Position numbers and translations under genes: made by a program
The notes under the pieces: generated by a model
Told to the model about the DNA's origin: nothing
Database searches by the model: none
The model's input: only the letters and a program-made list of their open reading frames with translations
NCBI RefSeq assembly: GCF_011386835.1
Contig: NC_088809.1
Coordinates: forward strand, 19,188,637 to 19,252,636
DNA length: 64,000 nucleotides
Direction: 5' to 3'
From: Chrysemys picta bellii
Taxonomy: Eukaryota > Chordata > Testudines > Emydidae
Part shown: positions 13,201 to 25,200 of the stretch, in pieces
How the letters are laid out: each line of letters starts with the position of its first letter
Position numbering within the stretch: position 1 is the stretch's first letter

Positions 13201-16200
13201 TGACCTTTGAGGGAGCTATTAAGAGGAAGAAGATTCACCTGTGGGAGAGGCCATCCCTGATTGGGGAGGAGCCATGGGAGATTATAAGGAGGAGTGTGTT
13301 TGGGGGAGCAGACCAGGGCTACTCAGAGAGTAAACACTCTCCTTGTCTTAACTGATAACACCACTCTTGTATTCAGTGCTGAGGGGAGTCAGGGGCTGGA
13401 CTGGCTCAGGGAGGGTTGTGTGGTGGAGGAAAGATGTGTTCCTTCCTCATGGAGTTGGTCGGTCGGGATCTTCATGAAGCTCTTAAAGACGCCAACCCAA
13501 AGGTGGGGGATACAAGTGACCAGCTGCCAATCACTTGGCTAGGTGGAGAGGGGTGAATACACATCCTTCAAACGAAGCCAACAAAAGTAATCCTTAGGGT
13601 ACCGACCTTGGGTCTATTCCCAGCTCCACCACAGGCTCATCTGTGTGACTCTGGGCAAGTTCCTAGCTCATTCTCCAAGTCCCTAACTCCTCCCCCATCC
13701 CGCGGACGTTTGGGCTCTCCGGGCTGAACGGCTCTCTCGGTATGAAGGATCACTGTTCAAGGTCAGGATATGCTTGTGCAGGACGGCCCTGACCCCAAGT
13801 GTTGGTGGACTGTGAGGTTTATCCTGGCCGTGTCCTGGGACAGAGCATGAAGAGATGAGAGAGGAGACAGAGATACAGGCAAGGACGAGGCCCTGACGTT
13901 TCTCGGTCTTCTCCACTACAGCTCGGTTCTTTAGGGAAGGGCCGTGCCTTGGCTCTTCCGGTGGGCCTGAGTTCCAGCCCTTTAACCGTAGGTGGGGTGA
14001 CATACACAGCAAGTGTGAGCCCAGGGGACTCGGAAGGGGTCAGCGAGAGGATCTACCCCGTGCCCAACGGACTGGTAAAGCAGCGTGTGTATCTTCAGGT
14101 CTCTCTTTCCAGCCCGCTGAGATTAGATCCGGCTGCTTGTGCTCCTGCCGTCCTAGAGAGGGCGTAGTCACCTCTACGGAAGCTGAGACGCTCCTTTACT
14201 TTCTAGCGCTCACGTTTGGTGGGAGCAAGACGGCACCATTCACGGGAGCCTTCGCTGCGATTCTGCTGCCCTCTGAACGTTCGTAGCCTGGCGCTTGTCC
14301 AGAGGAGATAGAGGTAGGGGGTGCTGGGCTCCTGGCACCAGCACTGCGAAAATCTTACCCAGCGGTTTATTTGATGGCTGTAGACTTGGGTTCTTCTCCC
14401 AACCAATCGCCACCTCGCCAGGGCTAAGACAAGCTGCCAGCAGGTCGGATGGGATGGGGAAGGGGAAGGGGAAGGAACTCTGCCCAGCCATGCTGTCAAA
14501 ACCATCCCCCTGCACTCCTGGACTGGTCTAGCCCCAGGGACATGATGGAGTCTAGCCTCTCGGAGCCAAAGGGAGGTCTGTGGGCCCTCGGGCGGCAGGA
14601 AAATCTCAGCTTCAGCCAGGGGTAGACGCTGGGGGGTGGGTGTTTCCAGCTGCTTGGTACCAGCTGGCAGGAGCGGGAAGGTTGAGTTACCCTGCGTGGG
14701 TCCAGGAGTGTTTCCAAGCAACTCCCCCGCTCCCCCCCCCCCCCCAATTCACAGGGGCAGCGCCTGCACCCGGACCAGGCTGACTCTCTTTGGTGCCAGA
14801 AGGGGGAGACCCGGAGCCGAGCAGCGCTCGCTATGGCATGTCCCCTCTGCCAGTCCCAGGGTGAAGAGAGGGGTCCCAGCTCCCCCTGCCCAGCACTTAC
14901 CCTGCCAGAAGATCCCCCCGGGGGGGAAGGGGGGGGCGAGGATGTTCTTAGAAGGCAACTGCCACTTTAGCCCAACAGCTGTGGAATGCAGGGGCTGGAG
15001 GAGCTGGGGAGGGGATTGGGTTCCACGCACGGCTGGCAGGTGGGACCAGCCGAGCAAGGGCAGTAAATCTCTCAGGTGGTTGTGGTTGCTGCAAAGACAG
15101 CAGCTCCAGCTTTCCTTGCAGGGAAACAAGCCTGCTCTGCAGGTTCTGGGGCCGGCTTGGGGGCAGACAACCGGCCCACAGGCTTGGGAAGCGCTTTGAG
15201 ATCTATGGCTGGAGAGCACAGGCTGAGCCCTAAGGAGTAGATCAGTTACGTGCCTGGCTGCAGGCGATGCTCAACAGCGCCCACTTCTTCCAAGCTGGCC
15301 CATTCTGATAGCACGTCAAGACCAGTCTCAGGCCCGTGGCTGGGATCTTGAGCTCTCACTGCGGGATCAGGCACCAGATACCTCACCCTGGAACGTTTCC
15401 TTCTGGGCTGTTCCCTTTTAAGATTCTTCTTGTCCTCTGGGCTGGGAGCTGGAGAGGGAAAGGAGGCCGACATGGAGAAGGCGGCAAAAGGACAGAGGGA
15501 AGCAGATGCCTGGAGTTACGCCAGCAGCCAGGTCTGCTCAGGAGGCACCATAACACCATCGCCCAGTGTGTCCCTTTCTACAGCACAAGCCAAATGAAAG
15601 CGGTTTGCGAGATTCACCCACGTGCGGAAATACCGAGGACGCTCCTTGCTCAAACCTTCCGCGGCCCAGACGCATAAACCCTGGGTTCTCCCGAATGATT
15701 AATGGAGCACCACACCGGAGCGTGGGCTTTTACAGAGCAAATAAGGAGAGATTCCCCGCCCAGAAGAACCCCCAGTCTCTGTTAAAACGAGGACAGGAAG
15801 AGGAGGCAAACGCTACAGAGAGGGGCTAGGACAATGGGGTCATGCAGAGACTTCGAAAGCTAGGATGTCTTTTGCTGGTTACAGCAGCTGGGACCCCCAG
15901 CTCAGAACACTGATGGTTCTGCCATCTCACAAGCTGGAGACTAGTTCCTATGGTGACTCCTCTGAGCCTGGGGTATAAAATGATCCTACACTCCTGTGCT
16001 GCTGGCCCTCTGACACCTGTTGCTACAAACACCAGCTGAATTCGTAGCCTCCCGCCGGCTCTTTTCGCTTTGCAGCTCTGCGCCGATGGAGGAGAGCAGG
16101 GTTTTTGCTGGCCTCAATGCTGCACAGACCTGAGGGCCCTGTAGGAATGGGTATGTAAAAAGGCATCACAATTTGGCAGGATGTAACCTAGTGTCCATAG

Positions 16201-19200
16201 GGAGGAGCGGCTTGGGTCACCTAGGCAATCCCCTCTCGCACTGCGCCATCCCACAGCACCAAGAGGAAGATGCCAACAGGGGAATGTTTGAGAGCAAGGG
16301 GCCCCCCATAGGTTCTCTCTCCTGCTCTGAGCAGGATGGATTCATTCACTGGAGGACTGGCTGGTTTTCTACCAAAGAGGCACCAGATTTTGGCACAATA
16401 TCCCCATCCATTAGTATTATGCCAATAATTCCCATGAGAAGCTACAAGAGCCCTGAGAAGCTCCCTGCAAAGCTAGAGCATCGGGTTCAAGGCAGCTGGA
16501 GACAGGTTTTCAAAGATCTCTGCCCCCATACAGGCACCACGGGAGGTGACCAGGTTCTCCAGGAGATATTAGTGTGCCTCATGCAGGCCAGCTGCTTAGC
16601 TCTTTTGAAAATTCAGCCCCAATAGTGGGTGCTGAACATTTGGGAATTTGGAAATTTTGAAAGAGCGCTAAAAGCAGAGACCTAAGCAATGATGATACCT
16701 ACCAAGAGGTCAAGACACAAGCTGAGAACCACCACATTTGATTCAATAGATGTACCACCTTATATTACCCCAATCGGTACCTTAAGGATATTTGCTTCGA
16801 GGCCTTTGTCCAAATCTTCTTTAATCTACCCCCACCCTGGTTCATAGAATCATAGAATATCAGGGTTGGAAGGGACCTTAGGAGGTCATCTAGTCCAACC
16901 CCCTGCTCAAAGCAGGACCAATCCCCAGACAGTTTTTTTCCCCCAGATCCCTAAATGGCCCCCTCAAGGATTGAGCTCATAACCCTGGGTTTAGCAGGCC
17001 AATGCTCAAACCACCGAGCTATCCCTCCCCCCTAAACACTCTTCCATGGCTCTTTGGAGTCAACACTGGGTTGAAAAATACTCTAATAATGTTGTCTGTC
17101 TCCCACCGGTCCTTTGTTCTTTACTGATCATTTGGGAAGGGAAGAAAGGTTCAGCGTTCCTTCGTTTAGAGGCGTGAGGATAAATTATTTTCCTAACGCT
17201 GCCCAGTTGCTGGCGCGAGTAGGAGGTTTATAAGATGAGGACTTTCCAGGGATAACATTTAGCAGCTGTGTTTTGGAGGCTTACAGCAATAACGCACCTC
17301 CTTCTGGAGATTAAAAGGAGCCATATGGTTTGCAGCAGCTATTATTTCACACACGACACATGGAGACGTTATTTCTAATTAAAGTCAGGGAAAGGGATTT
17401 CTCCCCTCCCCCAAATATTTTTACACAGCGTTCTCCTGGTTTTGAAGCCAGGGGATTTAAGCTTCAGCTACACTGAGGGCTTGCACACGTCACTGGGGTG
17501 TGAATAAGCCCCCTCCCTGAGTGATGTCACTTACACCGACCTAAGCGCAGGTGGGGACAGCGCTATGGTGGCAGAAGAACTTTTCCTGCCGCCCCACGCG
17601 GAGGTGGATTTGTTGTGCTGACGGGACGGCTCTCTCCCGGCGCCATAGAGCGTCTGCACTACAGATGGAGCGTTTCTAGCGTAGACTCGTCCTCCACCGA
17701 AGAACCCGGCTGGGCCTGACATTTCCTGAGGTGTTGGACATGCTTTAGGGCAGTCGGTTTTTCCTGTTCTTTGGCATGGATGATTCCTTGCGTGGAGTTT
17801 TTATTTTATTTTCCTCTTGCTAATCCCATGTCTCTAGTGACCTCAGAGGAAGGACTTCCCTTGAGGCAATCGGGAGAAGCTAGAAGACCAACGAGGCACG
17901 GGACCCTTGGTGGAGGAATCCTTCCCCATTGTAACAGGGTGCTCGGTCCCTTTAAGAAGGAGTTTTGAGCCCCCGCACCCCCATTCAGCTCTTTCCAGTG
18001 GTGTGAGTGTGAAATGAACCACGTACAGAAGGAGGTTCACTTTCCTTTAGTTCATCACTGCCACGGTCTGCAGCTTTCTGCCCACCGAAGGACAACAGGC
18101 AAATGCTTACACCCGCCTGAGAGCGGGCGTGGGTGAGTTGCTGGACTATGACAGGCAATGGATTAGCCACGCCCCCATGGAAACACAGGCCAGCAACTGG
18201 GAACATGAGGCACAGAGATAGTGCAACCACACCCTGCTCCTGCCCCCCAAAAGCCCCCCTCAGGAGAAGGGGGACAAGCAGGGAAGCTATGGCTGAGTGC
18301 TAGCTAGCGAACCTTGTGCTACGAGACGTTGTGGTTGTGCTGTACTCTACCATAACCTTGGCTGTGTCCTCTGGTCTCTTCCCCCAGGGAAGGACGAGCA
18401 TTCAATTTAATCTACCCTATGTGGGCTGCTGCACTGGTTTTCTCCATTGAGCCAACCTAGGTGGTAGGTTCTGAGACAACCAGGAACAAGAAATGCTGGG
18501 GGGGACCTAATCTCGAGGTACTCACTGTATTACTTTCCCCTTTGCATTGATGGATTCCGATTCTCTTGCAGATTTAGTGCTGTAGCTTTATACTAAAGGT
18601 AAAAATGTTGTGTTCTCTGTTTTACATAAGGCAGAAATGCTGAGGCCACTTGAAATGCACTAGCTGTATGATTCATCTATACCAGAAAATCAGCGGCAGA
18701 ACTGAGAGAACAACAGGGGATCCGCTAATTATCTTCCTCAGTCAATACAGGCTGGGCATTTGCAGAAGATCACCATAATCCAGTTTGGGTTTCTTCAACT
18801 CTTTCTTTTCAACAGCATGTAACTTGGAATTGCTGATGCACAGCCCTGATCTCTTCATTAAAACGCTCTGTGTGATCAGCTGTGAAATCCCGCAGTGCTG
18901 CTATGGAAACAAACTGCCACAACACAGGCATTTGGGGTGGCTGATGGAGGACTTAAAACCAGCCATCAGAGAAATTGACAAAGTTCAGCCTCCTGGGTGC
19001 TAGGATGCTAGAAGCGACTGATGTTTAGGTTCAGAAAGCAGCCCACTACCACGCCTCTAGGCGCCTCAACAGAGAGATTCGAATTATTTACACGGTTTAC
19101 TGATGCCTTCACGCAAGGATGCATCAGTTTACAAATCTCTCTGGAATACAAGAATGGGTGTGTTTGTGATACAGCAACTTATGAAGCATAACAGGACCAA

Positions 19201-22200
19201 CGGGATAAAACTGTCATTTCTGATCTTTACAGCTACCAGGTCTACAAAGAATGGCTGGGCAAAAGAATAATTACAATGAAACACACCCTTCAAGTAGCCC
19301 TGGCTTATTTCCATGGCAGTAATGGCTAAGGATCTCCAGCAGGGACAGTTTAATCCCAGGGAGCTGAATGAATAAATCATGCTCCTCTTCCAGGCCGGAG
19401 CCACCCAACTGTTGTGTATTAATATGGGACATCTGTGCTGGAAAAGGCCTGGCTAGGGAAGTAGGTCCATGCAGCACCCCCCAGGCCAGGCCCAACTGCC
19501 ATGAGCGATCATTCGCCCACTGACGTGGTACCACCCCTCACTCTCTTTGCAACAAGAGGCTGGAAGAAAAGCTTGTATGTCCTCCAGCAGACAGAGGTGC
19601 TGGTACCCTGAGGAGGGTCGGTCCATGCGAGTTACCCGGCGGGCAGTGAGGTGAATTCCCACAGTCGGGCTGGCAGGCAATTGGCAAGTCCCAGCAGGCA
19701 GACTGGGGCAGGAGGATTCAGCTAAGCGTGTGTAGTCTAGGGCCAGCTCCATGCAATGTCAGAAAGCCCCCAGCTATTCCCCTGCCAGGCTGGAACTGCT
19801 AAACTCATTCAGTGACTCTCACATTTGGGCCCAAGGCACGGCTGCGGGAAGCACGGCTCCATATTTGGGCTCAGTGAAGCTAACAGCTCTAGGCTGCACG
19901 GGAGGATCACTACAAAAGAGATCTCAGCCAGGGCGGAGCTAAACGCCCTCAGCAAATGGGGGAGCATGCCTGCTTTCCCAGGGGGGCCCTAGGGCAATAC
20001 ACACAATGCTCCAGCCGGATCAGATGGAAGGAGCAGGGCTAATGGATTAGGCAGGAGGGCGACATGACATCCGTCATGGAAACACTGACCCCTCCGTTCT
20101 CCCTGAGACCGACACCCTCCTCCCCCTTCCTCTGGCCCTTCTGTCGGCTTCCTGGCTCATTCCCCATCACCTTGAAACTCCCAGGCCCTGAGTCCGGCAC
20201 AGCACTGTCTTCAGCCCACTGTCCTGGCCCCATTACCACCCCTCCCGCCCTGCAACGTGACATCCACCGAGCTCCTGCTTCACAACCAGTCACTCATAGT
20301 GCGATGGTGCTTAGAGGCTCCCCTTGCGCTAGGCGCTGTACAAACCTACTGTCGCTGCCCCACAGAACTTACAATTGGACCGAGCTAGGAGGATCTGTCT
20401 AGGGCCGGAGCCTCAGCTGGGGTAAAGGAGAACAGCTCCATTGAAGTCAATGGGGCTATGACCAGAGTCTAGACCTAATCACCCATTACACCCGCCACAC
20501 CCGTTCATTGTGCTCGGCCTGTTTCAGCCCCGCCTGGTGCTCTCCTCCGCCCTGTTCCTTCATGCTGCTCACTGTCTGTGGGAAACCTCCAGCAGGCCAA
20601 GCAACCTCACTCCCTCTTCAATTCCTCCAGCTGCAACTTGCCCTCCTCGGCCTTTAATGCAGCTCGAACTGCAGCAGAATAATTCAGAGTCCTAAACAAG
20701 TCAATCTGGGACCCAGGGAGCCCAATTTAAGCTTGTGGGCCCAGATCCTCACAAGAATTTCGGCCCCCAACTCCCATTGAAATCAATTCGGTGCCTAAAT
20801 ACCTGTGAGGATCTGGTCCTCAGTCACTTTGAGGGCATCTTCCCGCCCCCCAATTAGATCAGAAGCACGTTGGCACAGGCACGCCTCTCTGTATATGGGT
20901 GAGACGTGCCAGGCAGCTGTTTCAATCCTCCACATTCTGTAATAATTAATGCCAGGAGCTCAATGCCCACACTGCCAGGGCGGAGCTCTTCACCCAGCTC
21001 GGCCCTTCGTCACTGCTCTCCATTTCCACGCTACGTCTCTTCTCCACCTCTTCTCTCTTGTTCCTCCTGCCCATTCCGAAGTCTGGTGTCCCCCACTCCT
21101 TGCTCACCCTCCCTTCCGTCCTCTCCTCTTCTGTTTCGCAGCCTGATCTCTCTGTCCCCTTTCCCTTCTCTTCTGTTCCCCTCCTTTCATTACTCCCCCA
21201 GCATCACTCTCCTCCCGGGGTGGTGTATGCCCATTCCATCTCCCTCTTTAGTCCTCCCTCTAGGGTCCCCCGATCTTCACCTTTCTCTCCCCAGCTCCCT
21301 GCAACCCACTTCCTCCTTCCCTCCATTGACTGCCAAGATCTCCAGTATCTCCACCCACCCCCCCACGTATTCATAGAACCTTTTCCCTCTGCCCCTTTAG
21401 TGACCCCATTTGGGTTTCCAGATAGGAGGGGTCGCCAGTGGCACATGGTTGGACAAACACCTGTCAGGGAAGGTCTAGGTGTACTTGGCCCTGCCCTGCC
21501 TCAGCACAGGGGGCTGGACTAGATGACCTCTCCAGGTCCCCTCCAGTCTGACATTTCTATGAATCTATGCTGCTTAAACCTACTGTGTTGCCTCTCTCAG
21601 CCCTCCTCCCCCATTTGCAAACAGCCCAAAGTGCAGAATGGGGGAGAAGGGGGTCACTCTGATGGGAGGCGTGGCCAGGCAGAAGTGGCCCATCCCTATG
21701 ACACTCCCTTGCAGCTCAGGCTGCAGCTTTGGGTACAAGACCCGTTCTTTCTGATAGTGTAGTTCCACGCCAAGTGCCCTCTTCAGGCAGAAACCTGGGC
21801 CCAGCAGCTTCACCCAGGCCGAGCAGCTTAGCTTGGGCCGGGAAGGGAAACTATCCCAGTGGCTGGGCTGGCAAGCAGAGTCAGCACACTAGTGCCAGGA
21901 TGGAATAACCGAGATTTCCACCTTAGCTCTGCCGTTGGCTTTTCCCCATGGTAGAGCCCAGGGCTGGGCTGGCACACACAAACACGCAGGCCCGGCTCTC
22001 CGGTGGCTTGGGAAACAATGACCTCCACAAAGCTGCGGCTGCACGGCTTGGGAGATGGGGAAGAGCAGGAAGCGGAGAAACCACGGGGGAGATGACTAAG
22101 CCTTGCAGCAGGGCCCCAGTAGCTGCTACTGCTGGATAGAGATACTGGAATCCAACAGGCAGCCGGCCCCGTTCCACCTACTCAACCCAATGCTGAGCTG

Positions 22201-25200
22201 TAGGAAGTGGGTTTAACACATTTCATCCAGCAAAGCCCTAAATGGCCAGGGACTGAGTTGTCTGAAAGGCACCTCTTTCCCTGTGCTCAGGGAGGACCAG
22301 CAGGGCCACCCAAGCTGAAGACCCACTGGAGAGCAGCTGAAGGATGTATTCCACAAGAGGCCCCCAACTCTGGAACTCACCAGCTCCCTGATCAGCAAGG
22401 GACCCTAGCACATTGAGTCCTGGGCCATGACTCTCTTTGGTGCTACAATAATACAAATAATAGATAGTAATCACTGACCTTCAGAGCCCTGGCTGTCAGG
22501 GATAGAGGATCCCGGTGGGACAGGTCTGCACTAAGTGTCTGGCTGCCGGGTTATTCAATATGTTAATTACCGGTTGAAAGGGGCTGGGTTAGTTAGAGGC
22601 ATGGTCTATTTTTACAAGCTTATTTTCCGATATGTCAAGGAGCGTTTAGCGCAAGGGAGACGAGCTCTGCTTCTCTTTATGAAATGAGTGCACCAATCAC
22701 GGCAATTTAGACAGGCAGGCCAAGGGGGGGAAATGAACAGTGAGCGCAGAGATAAAGAGAAGGAGATTGAAGCAAATACCAGAGAGTTTGAGCAGCAACT
22801 ACCTTTCTTGGACACTTTCCTCCCTTCCTTAACTGAGCGGTTTTTTTTAGTGGCTCTACGGGTGCTGGCAGGTTGTGGCGCACAGGTCAGACGCACAGGA
22901 AGTCCAGTGGCTGACATCAGCATAGCCGTCATGCCTACAGGGGACACGAGGTCAACATGCAGGAAGGAAACAATGCGGAAATAAATTTATTTAAAGGGGG
23001 AAAAAAAAAAGGAATAAATTTTTCAAAGAAAATAAAAAAAACCTTGATTCAAAGAACACAAAGTATTTGTAAAGCAAATAAATGGGAAAGGTGATTCAGT
23101 TTGATTTCAGTGCAAGGACAGGAACTGGAGAATCCAGACGAGGAACGGCTCGGATGGTAAATTAAAGCGGAGGAATGTGTTCATGAATCTGATAAATGCT
23201 ACCTGAAGCCGCTGTTTTAACAGAAGGCCTGTCTTCACCTCGGACTTGGAGCCTATGGATTAGCGGAGACGTAGGACTCCGCTAGTTAGATGGTAAGTGC
23301 CTCTACGGCTCAGCTCTGCAAGGTGGGGAGTACTTTTGACTCCACATTAAGAGGCTCGGCACTTTCCAAATTTGTTCCTTCGGCCTGGTCCACACTAACC
23401 CCCCACTTCGAACTAAGATACGCAGTACCTTAGTTCGAACTTACCGCGGGTCCAGACGCGGCAGGCAGGCTCCCCCGTCGACTCCGCGTACTCCTCTCAC
23501 CGAGCAGAAAGTACCGGCGTCAACGGCGAGCACTTCCAGGATCGATCTAGGATCGATTGCTTACCGCCAGACCCGGAGGTAAGTGTAAACCTACCCTTAG
23601 ATTGTAAACTCCTTGGGGCGGAGACTGAGGGCCCTGCTTTCATTTACGCTGGTGTAAACCTGGTGTGGCTCAACTGGTTTCAATGGAGTTACACTGGAGT
23701 CACACCAGTGCAACAGCAGAATTGGTCTCACTGTCATATTCTAGGCCTCATACAGCTCGGGACACGTCGTCTGCACATTGACCCCGATTCATTGAAACAC
23801 TTAAGCACATGCTTAGCTTCAAGCATTACGGCACCCCATTGACTTCAGCCGGATCTCTTCGGGGCTTTGCTAATCAAAGCCACAGGAAAGCACTGTCCTA
23901 CGACGGATTTGTTGAATTCGGTTAATTATTCCTCTTAAAAGAACACCTGTTCCCTAAAGGGAAATTGGCACAGACAGAACTTCAGGGTTGACTCTATCGA
24001 TCTAATGCTGCAACATTCACTACTGAAATACAGGCCAGTTACAATCCTGTAATGTAACGTAATGCAATCTAATGTAATAAAACTACCCGAATGCGGATAT
24101 ATTCAAGGAACCGCCTGCCTGCCTCACTCCCCAACAGAAGAGTATTCTACCCTGACAGACACCAGGATATTTAGAAAATCCCTTTTAAATGCAGCTCTTG
24201 ACAGTGGTCAACATTTAGCAAGAGTTACCCACCAGGGTAGTACATGAGATGTAGCGATGTGTATTTCCCTATTAGGGTTTCCCCTACATGGGGAGTGTTG
24301 GTAACCAATGGCTTATAACTCTGTTAGCTGATATTTTAAATATTTTGTTTTTCAAACCCTTGTTCGGTTGGGGAAGGAAAGGCAGCATAAAAGATGCACA
24401 AAATGAAATCGTTCTTTAACTAGTACAATAAAATATCAGATACATGCACATAAGCTATAAGCAACTGAAAACAGGGTATTAGCATGGGACATCTCAAGAA
24501 ACCTTAAGTACAGGGGGACACTACCAGCTCGGCCTAAAATATAAAACTCACTAAGAACATCTATGGACTTTGCAGAGTCAAACACCCCCGTGAAAGGTCA
24601 GGGCGAAATGCTATCCAATAAGAATTCTCCACTCACAGCAATGACCGCATTCTGTACACACTTTACAACACCTTACAGTGACTCCTAGGGTTCCTTCTTA
24701 TACAGCCCCTAAGACCTGACAACCTTAGGGTCTGATCCAAAGCCCATGGAAGGTGGGAGACAGGAAAGATTATTAACCCCTTTTACAGATGGGGAAGTGG
24801 GGCACAGAGATTAAGTGACTTGCCCAAGGTCACCTGCAACACCTATGGCAGAGCTGGGAATTAAACCGAGCTCTCCCAAGCCACAGTCCATCATCTTAAC
24901 AACAAGATCATCCTTCCTCTCTAACAAGTGACTACCAGAGATGCAAGGCAGTGAAGAACTGGGCCTGATATTTGTATCCTGTCTACAGCACTGCAAAAGC
25001 TATCACAAATTGTTACTCTGACAGGCAAGTATTATGGTGATGGGCATTTTAGAACTGCATGTCAGACTAAAACAGAGATGATTTCAAAGGCAACCCCTTT
25101 GAAATGGAAGATTGAAGGGGGGAAAATGAGAGAAAAATAAAGGGAAGAGGAAAAAAGGATAGAAGAGAGAGGAGGGAAAGGATTGTAGGAGATGAATGAA

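Larger units (their letters stand above)
6989..22802 (-). other. DTX2 intron between exons 4 and 5 (15.8 kb)
   Basis: Recognised content: two CR1-tailed SINEs (8526-8706, 16841-17031), a CR1 3' piece (10676-10790), a hAT-like element (11106-12471), a SINE fragment near 13597, a MITE (17464-17705), a SINE remnant (20285-20400), short palindromes at 20400-20830 and a CR1 end (21425-21570). The stretches 7000-8500, 8710-10670, 12480-16840 and 17710-20280 show no gene-like ORFs and no repeat I can name. Confidence 0.6.

Noticed and set aside
15387..15448. Exon-like segment on the minus strand (CTCTCCAG acceptor, CCAGG|GTGAGG donor) encoding a Lys/Arg-rich [19 protein letters not shown]
   Set aside because: At 62 nt it would break the phase between DTX2 exons 4 and 5 and create an immediate TGA. 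Alternative donor and acceptor choices also fail.
20906..21522. Two overlapping 150-codon Ser/Pro-rich frames
   Set aside because: They follow a pyrimidine-rich tract. Neither shows homology or splice structure.
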